Below, piece after piece: positions 1 to 5,461 of a DNA stretch of 8,767 bases; positions within the stretch are counted from its first letter, which is position 1; the number at the start of each line of letters is the position of its first letter. A program made the position numbers and the translations under genes. This DNA comes from DATDDB01 sp041490205. GTDB taxonomy: Bacteria > Pseudomonadota > Gammaproteobacteria > Burkholderiales > Gallionellaceae. The notes below the pieces were generated by a model. It was given only the letters and a program-made list of their open reading frames with translations, was not told the DNA's origin and made no database searches. The stretch is taken from positions 1 through 8,767 of the forward strand of contig JBGPSQ010000119.1 of the NCBI GenBank assembly GCA_041490205.1, given 5' to 3'.

Positions 1-331
1 AGAGCATTATGCCGTTGCTCGCGGCGTGCAGCAGACCCTGCAGCGTTACAAGGAACTGCGCGACATCATCGCCATTCTGGGCATGGATGAACTGGCTCCG
101 GAAGACAAGCTGGCCGTGGCGCGCGCGCGCAAGATTCAGCGTTTCCTGTCCCAGCCGTTCCACGTTGCCGAAGTTTTCACCGGCAGCCCCGGCAAGTATG
201 TGACGCTGAAGGACACCATCAAAGGCTTCAAGGGCATCGTCAACGGCGACTACGACCACCTGCCCGAGCAGGCGTTCTACATGGTCGGCGGCATTGAAGA
301 AGCTGTCGAAAAAGCCAAGACACTGCAATAA
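1..331 (+). CDS. atpD: F1Fo ATP synthase subunit beta, C-terminal part (5' truncated by window edge)
   Basis: The reading frame (codons from base 2) is open from the window edge and ends at TAA 329-331, giving 109 residues. They match the C-terminal helical domain of the catalytic beta subunit nearly residue for residue, as remembered from E. coli AtpD: EHY..ARGVQ, then LQRYKELRDIIAILGMDEL with the DELSEED-type catch loop (here DELAPED), KIQRFLSQPF, VAEVFTGSPGKYV, and the closing YDHLPEQAFYMVGGIEEAVEKAK. The nucleotide-binding P-loop lies upstream, outside the window. In the cell this subunit alternates with alpha in the membrane-bound F1 head and makes ATP. The stop is followed after 8 bases by atpC, as expected for the 3' end of an atp operon. 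Confidence 0.98.
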   Translation, partial: EHYAVARGVQQTLQRYKELRDIIAILGMDELAPEDKLAVARARKIQRFLSQPFHVAEVFTGSPGKYVTLKDTIKGFKGIVNGDYDHLPEQAFYMVGGIEEAVEKAKTLQ

Positions 332-339
332 GGACTAAA

Positions 340-768
340 ATGGTCATGTCAGTTCATGTAGATGTAGTGAGCGCCGAGGAGTCACTCTTCTCCGGATTGG
401 CGGAGATGGTCGTGGTTCCGGGCGAGCAGGGCGAACTGGGCATCTATCCCCGTCACGCTCCGCTTCTCACCCGCATCAAGCCCGGCTCGGTGCGCATCAA
501 GCTGGCGGATAAACCGGGCGAAGAAACCCTGATCTACGTATCCGGCGGCATACTGGAAGTGCAGCCCAACGTGATAACTGTCTTGGCCGACACCGCCATC
601 CGCGGTGCCGACCTAGATGAAGCCCGTGCGCTCGAAGCCAAGCGCGCAGCGGAAGAAGCCATCAAGAACCGCACGTCGGATATTGATTATGCGCAGGCGC
701 AAGCCGAGCTGATCGAAGCGATTGCGCAACTGCAGGCCATCCAAAAACTGCGCAAAACGGCACATTAA
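340..768 (+). CDS. atpC: F1Fo ATP synthase subunit epsilon
   Basis: A 142-residue protein, the usual length for epsilon (139 in E. coli). Residues 1-87 form the beta-sandwich domain: VDVVSAEESLFSGL near the start, GELGIYPRHAPLLT at 31-44, SGGILEVQPN at 68-77 and VLADTAIRG at 81-89. Residues 90-142 are the two C-terminal helices (DLDEARALEAKRAAEEA, then DYAQAQAELIEAIAQL) that can extend into F1 and inhibit ATP hydrolysis. The start at 340 is chosen because AGGA (331-334) lies 5 bases upstream, overlapping the atpD stop, and because MVMSVHVDVVS lines up with MAMTYHLDVVS of E. coli. An in-frame ATG at 346 is spaced less well. It is co-transcribed with atpD and is the last gene before a strong terminator. 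Confidence 0.98.
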   Translation: MVMSVHVDVVSAEESLFSGLAEMVVVPGEQGELGIYPRHAPLLTRIKPGSVRIKLADKPGEETLIYVSGGILEVQPNVITVLADTAIRGADLDEARALEAKRAAEEAIKNRTSDIDYAQAQAELIEAIAQLQAIQKLRKTAH

Positions 769-787
769 ACACGGCAGGCAGGCAAAA

Positions 788-815
788 CAAAAAGCAGCCG
801 AAAGGCTGCTTTTTG
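788..815 (+). terminator. Rho-independent terminator of the atp operon
   Basis: A perfect 12-bp inverted repeat, CAAAAAGCAGCC (788-799) and GGCTGCTTTTTG (804-815), is closed by a GAAA tetraloop (800-803). The descending arm ends in a run of five T. It begins 19 bases after the atpC stop. Because the ascending arm carries the matching A-run, it could also stop transcription arriving on the minus strand from the gene at 951-1748, so it may be bidirectional. Confidence 0.93.
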
Positions 816-874
816 TTGGGCTAAAAAAGGACGGATTTAGCTCGAGCCGCCCTCAAATTAGGTTCCGAGTCAGC

Positions 875-896
875 GTGGGCACAAAGGCGTGCCCAC
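875..896. repeat. REP-like palindrome
   Basis: GTGGGCAC (875-882) and GTGCCCAC (889-896) form a perfect 8-bp stem around a 6-base loop (AAAGGC). It lies in the intergenic space between the atpC terminator and the 3' end of the minus-strand gene at 951-1748. No T-run follows on either strand, so it is a poor terminator. Short GC-rich palindromes with a GTGGGCAC/GTGCCCAC core in intergenic DNA are typical of REP-type dispersed repeats. Only one copy is visible in this window, so the repeat nature is inferred. Confidence 0.45.
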
Positions 897-950
897 CCTT
901 AGCTTGATTTCCACAAGTTCAACTCTCATGCCGCATAACCCACTCGTTTT

Positions 951-1748
951 TCAAATGATCCGGTGGTTTTTGACATACAGGGCCGCCGAACGAACCTCTG
1001 CATAAAACCACGGAACCTCGCACGTTGGTGTAGACGATAATGTCAGTATCTCTGCCTGCGTCTTATTAAGAAAAGACACCCAATTGTTATTCGGCAAATT
1101 AGCCTCTGCCACAAGGAGACGTATCTCTTCGTCTGTAAATGGCGTTCCCCTGTGGTGAAGGCGTACGGGAGGCGTTACCTGTAGGCCAAATACACAGTAC
1201 AGTATTTGCAGCCCACCCGTTGGGTCACGGTCTAAAAGAGTAAGGTCAAATGAGTCGTTGCTAACGGTCATGGTAACAAGATCAATACCGTATGTTCCCC
1301 TGTCCTCTTTCTGTGGATTGCCCAGCCCGAGAGACAATGTTACGTTGGCAATCGACCATGTAGCAGGGACTGCACTGGTTCTGTTTTTCTCAATCCATGC
1401 GAGCAGTATCTCAGAGTTCGTCTGCGAGGCTGCGGCGTCGGAGGGATTGGCGCCTTGAGCAAATACGTTTACAGGGCCGAGAAAGGTTTTTTCCACAATC
1501 TCGAAGAATGTTGCAAACCTCTCGGGACGGCTAAGGTGAGTAAGAGCCACTATGGGGTTGGAGTCAGTGTCAAGCCCCTCAACTATTACGATAATGCATG
1601 ATGTGGCGCTATCCGAGTACAGATACTGTTCGGGATTATTGGCATTCGGCTTGTTGAGGTTTGCGATATAGTAGTTATCCTGGTCGACATAATAAAACCC
1701 TTTTGGTATGGGCAAATTACGCTTCCTGTCATGAAACCTGAATTCCAT
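951..1748 (-). CDS. Uncharacterised protein with CheD-like (Cys/His deamidase) motif order
   Basis: 265 residues with no signal peptide or membrane segment, so probably cytoplasmic. The start is supported by AGGGGA (1754-1759) 5 bases upstream; the stop is TGA at 951-953. I do not recognise a named family, but residues 45-160 follow the layout of CheD-type glutamine deamidases. There is a Ser at 45 and a Cys at 51 at the head of a hydrophobic strand (SCIIVIVEG), then His71 in ALTHLSRPER. A helix follows, then a strand ending in FAQGAN (96-101, compare the GGA(N/Q)M of CheD), a helix beginning with N111 (NSEILLAWIE), and RGTYGID (150-156, compare GGNYGR). The CheD Cys-His spacing is about 17; here it is 20. 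Residues 190-265 are an extra C-terminal part without recognised motifs. No chemotaxis genes are nearby, so a chemoreceptor role is not implied. Codon third positions look less GC-rich than in the glm genes. The assignment is a fold-level inference. Confidence 0.75.
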   Translation of the reverse strand: MEFRFHDRKRNLPIPKGFYYVDQDNYYIANLNKPNANNPEQYLYSDSATSCIIVIVEGLDTDSNPIVALTHLSRPERFATFFEIVEKTFLGPVNVFAQGANPSDAAASQTNSEILLAWIEKNRTSAVPATWSIANVTLSLGLGNPQKEDRGTYGIDLVTMTVSNDSFDLTLLDRDPTGGLQILYCVFGLQVTPPVRLHHRGTPFTDEEIRLLVAEANLPNNNWVSFLNKTQAEILTLSSTPTCEVPWFYAEVRSAALYVKNHRII

Positions 1749-1870
1749 CCTGTTCCCCTTTCTTTGTTAAAAGTTGCTTATATGTAGAGCGGATTTCCCC
1801 TGCGGGACATGGCGACCGGCTGCGCCACCCCAGCAATTTACACACTTCTGAGAAAGCTTCGGCATGGACA

Positions 1871-2716
1871 TTAAAGAATATTTACACCGCTGTTCGGCAC
1901 GAACATAAAACAGTGGAAGTTGTAGGTAGCCACATTATCACTTTGAACTTGAACTGGCGGAGCAACTGGCGACGGGTTTGGCATAGGCGGCGCAGGCACA
2001 GGCCCCTGATTGACAGTCCAGTTTGCTTTTGAGGGATCGGTGATCGGGCTCCCGGCGAAATCGAAGTTGGTGACCTGGTCATTTCCGTCTTTTTGCGACC
2101 ATGAGTTGCAAGCACCAGAGGAGTTATCGCAACGTGCCCAATGATAATCTCCGGGCCAGTTGGCATCTATACCCAGCGGCGAAATCATCAATGCCACGAA
2201 GTGCCCGTTTAAAGGATTATGATTTTTTTGATATGTAAGGACATCAGCCATTGACTTGCCAACATAAACAAGACCGTCTTGCTCAGCCGCGGTCTTTACA
2301 ATCTCACCGGTGATCCCGGGGGGCTGCGCAGCAGCGCTAACAGCCCAAATATCCGTTCCATTTTTCCGCCCGGGCTGCGGAAAGGTATTAGGCGCGATAT
2401 TGCATCCGTACGCGTAACAATTATTGTTCGGTTGGAATAATGCAGACATGAAGTAGCCCTTGCAATTTGTGGCCGGACTGTAGCCGGCCGTCCCCCCAAA
2501 ATATGTCTGTGCATACTGCGGGATGTACATCATGTTGCTGTACGCCCCGGCAGCAGGGGCTGGATTTAATATTTGCACCGGAACTACTGCGGGAGAAATG
2601 TAGTGCTCATTCGACGTTGGCGCGGGGCCGCCGTGTGCAACTATTATGGGTTGGTGAAGATGGTCATGCGGGGCGATCCTGCCGCTGGTTTTTAATTGAA
2701 TAGACGGTATGGTCAT
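1871..2716 (-). CDS. Uncharacterised Cys/His protein of the NCYxY...GHxVAL...DYHW type
   Basis: 281 residues with a very good ribosome site (AAGGAG, plus-strand 2723-2728, 6 bases from the ATG) and stop TAA at 1871-1873. No signal peptide is seen. It has conserved-looking blocks in this order: NNNCYAYG (97-104) with a candidate nucleophile Cys100 at a helix start, TFPQPGR (111-117), GHFVALMI (171-178), DYHWARCD (190-197), SWSQKDG (205-211), TNFDFAGSPITDP (216-228), and a C-terminal NFHCFMFVP. I recall unnamed bacterial proteins with NNCYNYA, FAQPGRA, GHxVALVI, DYHWYRQD, WSHKPG and NLDNSG blocks. That pattern fits a Cys-His-Asp hydrolase of papain/NlpC style, but no function is established. 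A Pro-rich stretch (about 239-255) separates the last block. It lies 122 bp upstream of the CheD-like gene on the same strand and is probably co-transcribed with it. Confidence 0.8.
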   Translation of the reverse strand: MTIPSIQLKTSGRIAPHDHLHQPIIVAHGGPAPTSNEHYISPAVVPVQILNPAPAAGAYSNMMYIPQYAQTYFGGTAGYSPATNCKGYFMSALFQPNNNCYAYGCNIAPNTFPQPGRKNGTDIWAVSAAAQPPGITGEIVKTAAEQDGLVYVGKSMADVLTYQKNHNPLNGHFVALMISPLGIDANWPGDYHWARCDNSSGACNSWSQKDGNDQVTNFDFAGSPITDPSKANWTVNQGPVPAPPMPNPSPVAPPVQVQSDNVATYNFHCFMFVPNSGVNIL

Positions 2717-2791
2717 GTAGATCTCCTTTTATTGTAGAAGTTAAGTGGCACCAACTGTTTTTGTTTCCCTGTTTGCGTGTTATAGGCAGCA

Positions 2792-2899
2792 ATTTAAGGG
2801 CACTTCTAAAAATCCAATTTTCGTAGCCAAGCTGCGTCGCTATTTATTGTTCAGGCCTTGCCTGGCTTGAAACTTGAACTTATTGAAGCGCCCTTAAAT
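2792..2899. mobile_element. MITE-like element, 108 bp, with 15-bp terminal inverted repeats
   Basis: ATTTAAGGGCACTTC (2792-2806) is repeated inverted as GAAGCGCCCTTAAAT (2885-2899), with one mismatch in 15. The interior is non-coding and holds a further imperfect hairpin (TTCAGGCC / GGCTTGAA, about 2850-2871). Small size, terminal inverted repeats and absence of coding sequence are MITE traits. No clear target duplication is visible, and only one copy lies in the window, so mobility is inferred. It sits inside the predicted 5' leader of the transcript for the 2716-1871 gene. Confidence 0.5.
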
Positions 2900-2998
2900 A
2901 AATGAGGTACGGGGTCAGACACAAGTTATAAAAACAAAGGCACTCGATTGATTTTATCTTTCCCTCTCGCTCGTGCAGACGACGCATAATGGAATAAT

Positions 2999-3027
2999 AT
3001 TAAAAATATACATCCCATTGCTGACAA
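2999..3027 (-). promoter_or_regulatory. Predicted sigma70 promoter for the 2716-1871 / 1748-951 gene pair
   Basis: Read on the minus strand, TTGTCA (plus 3022-3027; 5 of 6 to TTGACA) is followed after exactly 17 bases by TTTAAT (plus 2999-3004; 5 of 6 to TATAAT). Transcription would start near 2992 and run towards the ATG at 2716, leaving a leader of about 275 bases that contains the MITE-like element. The promoter begins just after the stop codon of the regulator gene (3041). This suggests that the pair has its own, separately controlled promoter. Confidence 0.5.
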
Positions 3028-3038
3028 TTCCTGACAAT
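3021..3038 (-). promoter_or_regulatory. Paired direct repeats (candidate OmpR/PhoB-type operator)
   Basis: CTGACAAT occurs at 3021-3028 and again at 3031-3038, a 10-bp period. The inner copy contains the -35 hexamer of the predicted promoter and the outer copy lies one helical turn upstream. OmpR/PhoB-family winged-helix proteins are known to bind head-to-tail direct repeats spaced 10-11 bp apart, and the neighbouring gene encodes such a protein. Binding by that neighbour is an inference. Confidence 0.4.
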
Positions 3039-3040
3039 GG

Positions 3041-3580
3041 CTAACCTGCAATCTCCCGCAGTTCAACCGTAAACAAATATCCATGCCCTCTCACGCCCCG
3101 CACCTGGAAAGCTTCCTGTCCATGTGAGGCGATTTTGCGCCGCAGGCGGCTGATGTGCGCTTCCAGGCGGCGCTCGTCATAGTGCAGGAAGTTTTGGCCC
3201 ATGGACTCGATGAGCATCTTGCGTGTGACCGGGTGACCGCCTGCGTTCGCGGCAGTGCGCAGGATGCAGCATTCGCTGTGCGTCAGCGGGATTGCCTTTG
3301 AGGTGGGAGTGGTTAATTCCAGTTTCGCCGGTCTAACCAGCCAATGGGAGGGCTGGTTTTCGGCCAATTTTATGGTTTCAGGCTTTTTTACGGGGGGCTG
3401 GGCGGTTAATTTATCAACCGCCGCCGTGTCCGGCAGCATCACTGCTGCCTGTTTTTCGGCCAGCCAGGCATTCAGGCTGTCCAGGTCGGGAAATGTGATA
3501 ACAATATGCCCTGCCTGCTGCAGGCGGGCAGGAATATCGCCAAGCAAATCGGCACTCACGATGACAATACTCGTCATCAT
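3041..3580 (-). CDS. OmpR/PhoB-type winged-helix regulator with truncated receiver
   Basis: 179 residues. Residues about 79-173 are a typical C-terminal transcriptional-regulator winged helix. After an antiparallel sheet come IPLTHSECCILRTAANAG (97-114), the HTH region PVTRKMLIESM (117-127), the recognition helix DERRLEAHISRLRRKI (135-150), and the wing VRGVRGHGYLF (160-170). The N-terminus (SIVIVSAD, ARLQQAGHIVITFPD, AAVMLPD up to residue 51) looks like strands 1-3 of a response-regulator receiver. It then passes straight into a Pro-rich linker (about 51-78), so strands 4-5 and their conserved Thr/Ser and Lys are missing. Phosphorylation-controlled dimerisation is therefore doubtful, and no sensor kinase is nearby. 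There is no Shine-Dalgarno sequence before ATG-ATG (3580/3577), but a leader ORF ends across the start codon, which suggests translational coupling. Likely target: the adjacent downstream promoter (inferred). Confidence 0.85.
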   Translation of the reverse strand: MMTSIVIVSADLLGDIPARLQQAGHIVITFPDLDSLNAWLAEKQAAVMLPDTAAVDKLTAQPPVKKPETIKLAENQPSHWLVRPAKLELTTPTSKAIPLTHSECCILRTAANAGGHPVTRKMLIESMGQNFLHYDERRLEAHISRLRRKIASHGQEAFQVRGVRGHGYLFTVELREIAG

Positions 3581-3639
3581 GGGGCGAGTTCGCGTAATGG
3601 GTTTTCAGTAATTATTAAAACGGCACGCTCGAAAAGCAT
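3577..3639 (-). CDS. 20-residue leader ORF overlapping the regulator start
   Basis: The ORF encodes MLFERAVLIITENPLRELAP and has a strong GAGGAG ribosome site (plus-strand 3648-3653) 8 bases before its ATG (3637-3639). Its TGA stop (3577-3579) overlaps the first ATG of the regulator as ATGA, the classic arrangement for translational coupling. The regulator itself has only a C-rich, SD-less stretch in front of it. The peptide's AVLIITENPLRELA resembles the first strand and helix of a receiver (compare SIVIVSADLLGDIPARL of the regulator), so it might be the remnant of an older N-terminus rather than a designed leader. Confidence 0.4.
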   Translation of the reverse strand: MLFERAVLIITENPLRELAP

Positions 3640-3886
3640 TGGCAATTCTCCTCAGTTTTCGCAATAGGGTAAAAACGCGAATAAGGCGCTGTGTGCTGCG
3701 CGAAAATTCTAGGGAGGCGCTGAATTAAGTCAGATCGGCTGATTTTGTCGAAGGGCGGACATCTAAATGAATTTATGTCCGTCACGTTGCGTTCCTGGCT
3801 TGCGAGCTCACCACGAACAGAAGACATCCTCGCCATTTCCCCGGTTATAAATTATTTTTCTTATAGAGCGAAAGGAATTTAAGCTA

Positions 3887-3979
3887 TTTTGCCTTGCGGT
3901 ACACCTATCAACCAAGATAGTTGCGAAGCTGTATGAATTGTGCTTGGAAAAGCTTCCTGCGGTGTACGCCCCGGCAAAA
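3887..3979. other. Long imperfect inverted repeat with two inner hairpins (possible structured RNA or MITE-like element)
   Basis: The 19-base arms 3887-3905 and 3961-3979 pair as two 7-bp blocks (TTTTGCC/GGCAAAA and GTACACC-type/GGTGTAC) around a small internal loop. Between them two further stems can form: CTATC/GATAG (3905-3909 with 3916-3920; its first base is shared with the closing stem) and GAAGCT/AGCTTC (3925-3930 with 3951-3956). The result is a three-way-junction layout 96-188 bases before the glmU ATG. No G-U pairs are needed, so the strand cannot be told. It is not a tRNA and matches no riboswitch consensus I know. Confidence 0.35.
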
Positions 3980-4041
3980 ATTGTCGCTGCGCAAGGGGCA
4001 TGAGGCGCGGTGAACGAATCTCTCCGCAATTTAGCCGCTTT

Positions 4042-4051
4042 TGGTTATACT
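4042..4051 (+). promoter_or_regulatory. Extended -10 promoter candidate for glmU
   Basis: TGG followed by TTATAC(T) (4042-4051) fits an extended -10 element (TGn before the hexamer). The start would fall near 4057, giving a very short leader of about 18 bases that still contains the GGAAAG ribosome site (4063-4068). No good -35 hexamer is found at the proper distance, which extended -10 promoters tolerate. If this is the main promoter, the folded element at 3887-3979 would lie outside the glmU transcript. Confidence 0.35.
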
Positions 4052-4074
4052 TCGAAATCTTCGGAAAGCCTCAC

Positions 4075-5442
4075 ATGACTTCGCTGAACATCGTTATCCT
4101 CGCCGCCGGAAAAGGCACCCGCATGCATTCCGATAAGCCCAAGGTCTTGCATGCCCTGGCCGGGCGTCCATTGCTGCAACATGTGCTGGATGTCGCCGTG
4201 CGGCTTGCGCCGCAAAAAAATATCTGCGTGGTGTATGGGCACGGCGGCGAAATGGTGCCGCAGGCGATGGCGCAATATAAGGCCGCCTTCGTGTTGCAGG
4301 AACCGCAACTCGGCACCGGCCACGCGGTGCAGCAGGCGCTGCCGCATTTGGAGGATGGCAGCCGGACGCTGGTATTGTATGGCGATGTGCCGCTGATACA
4401 GCACAGCACCCTGCACCAGATGCAGCAAGCGGGCGAGGGCCTGGTGCTGCTGACTGTGAGCCTGTCCAATCCCGCTGGGTACGGGCGCATCGTGCGCAAT
4501 GCGGATGGCGATGTGCGCTGCATAGTCGAGGAAAAGGACGCCACGCCAGAGCAGCGCGAGATCAATGAAGTAAACACCGGCATTTTGTTGGCGCCAACCG
4601 CCCGGCTGCGCGACTGGCTGGCGGGATTGCAGAACGATAACGTGCAGCGCGAGTATTACCTCACCGATATAGTTGCCATGGCCGTGACGGATGACATTCC
4701 GGTGCATACGGTGCAGCCTGTCCATGCCTGGGAAGTAGAGGGCGTCAATAGCAAGACACAGCTTGCCGCGCTGGAGCGCACCTGGCAGCAAACGCTGGCC
4801 GAACGCATGCTGGCGCAGGGGGTGACGCTGGCCGATCCCGCGCGCCTGGATGTGCGCGGCAACCTCGTGTGCGGGCGCGATGTAGAGATTGATGTCGGGT
4901 GCATTTTCGAGGGCGAAGTGCACTTGGGAAATGGCGTACAGGTGGGGGCATACAGCGTGATCCGGAATAGCCGCATTGCCTCGGACACCCGCATCGCTCC
5001 TTACAGCCATATCGATGAAGCAGAAATCGGCGAGGCCTGCCATATTGGTCCTTATGCGCGCATCCGGCCAGGCACCAGACTGCAAAGCGATGTGCATATC
5101 GGCAATTTCGTCGAAATCAAAAACAGCGAAATCGCGGTGGGCACCAAGGCCAACCACCTGAGCTATATTGGCGATAGCAGTGTGGGCAGCCGAGTGAACA
5201 TCGGCGCAGGGACGATCACCTGCAATTACGACGGCGCGAACAAGCACCGTACGGTGATCGAGGATGACGTGTTCATCGGCTCGGATACCCAACTGGTGGC
5301 GCCGGTGACCATCAAGCGCGGCGCGACCATAGGCGCAGGCTCCACCATCACGCGAGAAGCGCCGGAAGGCGAATTGACCCTGTCGCGCAGCAAGCAAATA
5401 ACAGTTTTGGGGTGGAAGCGTCCCCAAAAAGCGAAGAAATAA
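4075..5442 (+). CDS. glmU: Bifunctional N-acetylglucosamine-1-phosphate uridyltransferase / glucosamine-1-phosphate acetyltransferase
   Basis: 455 residues, against 456 in E. coli. It acetylates glucosamine-1-phosphate with acetyl-CoA and then transfers UMP from UTP, giving UDP-GlcNAc for peptidoglycan and lipopolysaccharide in the cytoplasm. The N-terminal Rossmann-like pyrophosphorylase domain shows LAAGKGTRM (9-17), the K23 region of KPKVLH, QLGTGHA (78-84), the metal-binding YGDVPL (102-107, D104), EE at 152-153, N168, and VEGVNS (221-226, N225 a metal ligand). From about 250 on are left-handed beta-helix hexapeptide repeats, with R330 and K349, catalytic H361 in ANHLSYIGD, and NYDG at 384-387. 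The frame is open further upstream (from 3940), but 4075 is chosen because GGAAAG lies 6 bases before it and MTSLNIVILAAGKG aligns with the family start. It forms an operon with glmS, 19 bp downstream. Confidence 0.98.
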   Translation: MTSLNIVILAAGKGTRMHSDKPKVLHALAGRPLLQHVLDVAVRLAPQKNICVVYGHGGEMVPQAMAQYKAAFVLQEPQLGTGHAVQQALPHLEDGSRTLVLYGDVPLIQHSTLHQMQQAGEGLVLLTVSLSNPAGYGRIVRNADGDVRCIVEEKDATPEQREINEVNTGILLAPTARLRDWLAGLQNDNVQREYYLTDIVAMAVTDDIPVHTVQPVHAWEVEGVNSKTQLAALERTWQQTLAERMLAQGVTLADPARLDVRGNLVCGRDVEIDVGCIFEGEVHLGNGVQVGAYSVIRNSRIASDTRIAPYSHIDEAEIGEACHIGPYARIRPGTRLQSDVHIGNFVEIKNSEIAVGTKANHLSYIGDSSVGSRVNIGAGTITCNYDGANKHRTVIEDDVFIGSDTQLVAPVTIKRGATIGAGSTITREAPEGELTLSRSKQITVLGWKRPQKAKK

Positions 5443-5461
5443 CGGAGAGTGAAAAAATAAT

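Larger units (their letters stand above)
2717..3040. other. Intergenic region between regulator gene and Cys/His gene
   Basis: No credible gene is found in these 324 bases. They hold, from left to right, the ribosome site of the 1871-2716 gene, a MITE-like element (2792-2899), a short ACGGGGTCAGACAC stretch (2919-2932) that resembles sequence often seen near REP/Y1-transposase loci (from memory, weak), an AT-rich segment, and a minus-strand promoter with paired direct repeats (2999-3038). The remainder shows nothing I can name. Confidence 0.6.
3640..4074. other. Divergent intergenic region upstream of glmU
   Basis: No credible protein gene is found here; short ORFs lack ribosome sites and recognisable composition. 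The region separates the divergent regulator leader (minus) and glmU (plus), so promoters for both are expected in it. Visible structure: an inverted repeat CGGACAT / ATGTCCG (3756-3762 and 3775-3781, 12-base loop) that could be an operator; the long folded element at 3887-3979; and an extended -10 sequence before glmU. I found no convincing minus-strand promoter here. A weak candidate (TCGACA, 17 bases, TTAATT) lies near 3723-3751. Confidence 0.5.

Noticed and set aside
3615..4029. Short minus-strand ORFs in the glmU upstream region
   Set aside because: They lack ribosome sites and recognisable sequence, and they overlap the folded element and the glmU promoter region.
5443..5461. glmS ribozyme/riboswitch
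   Set aside because: The glmU-glmS gap is only 19 bases and has no room for the ribozyme, which is typical of Gram-positive bacteria.
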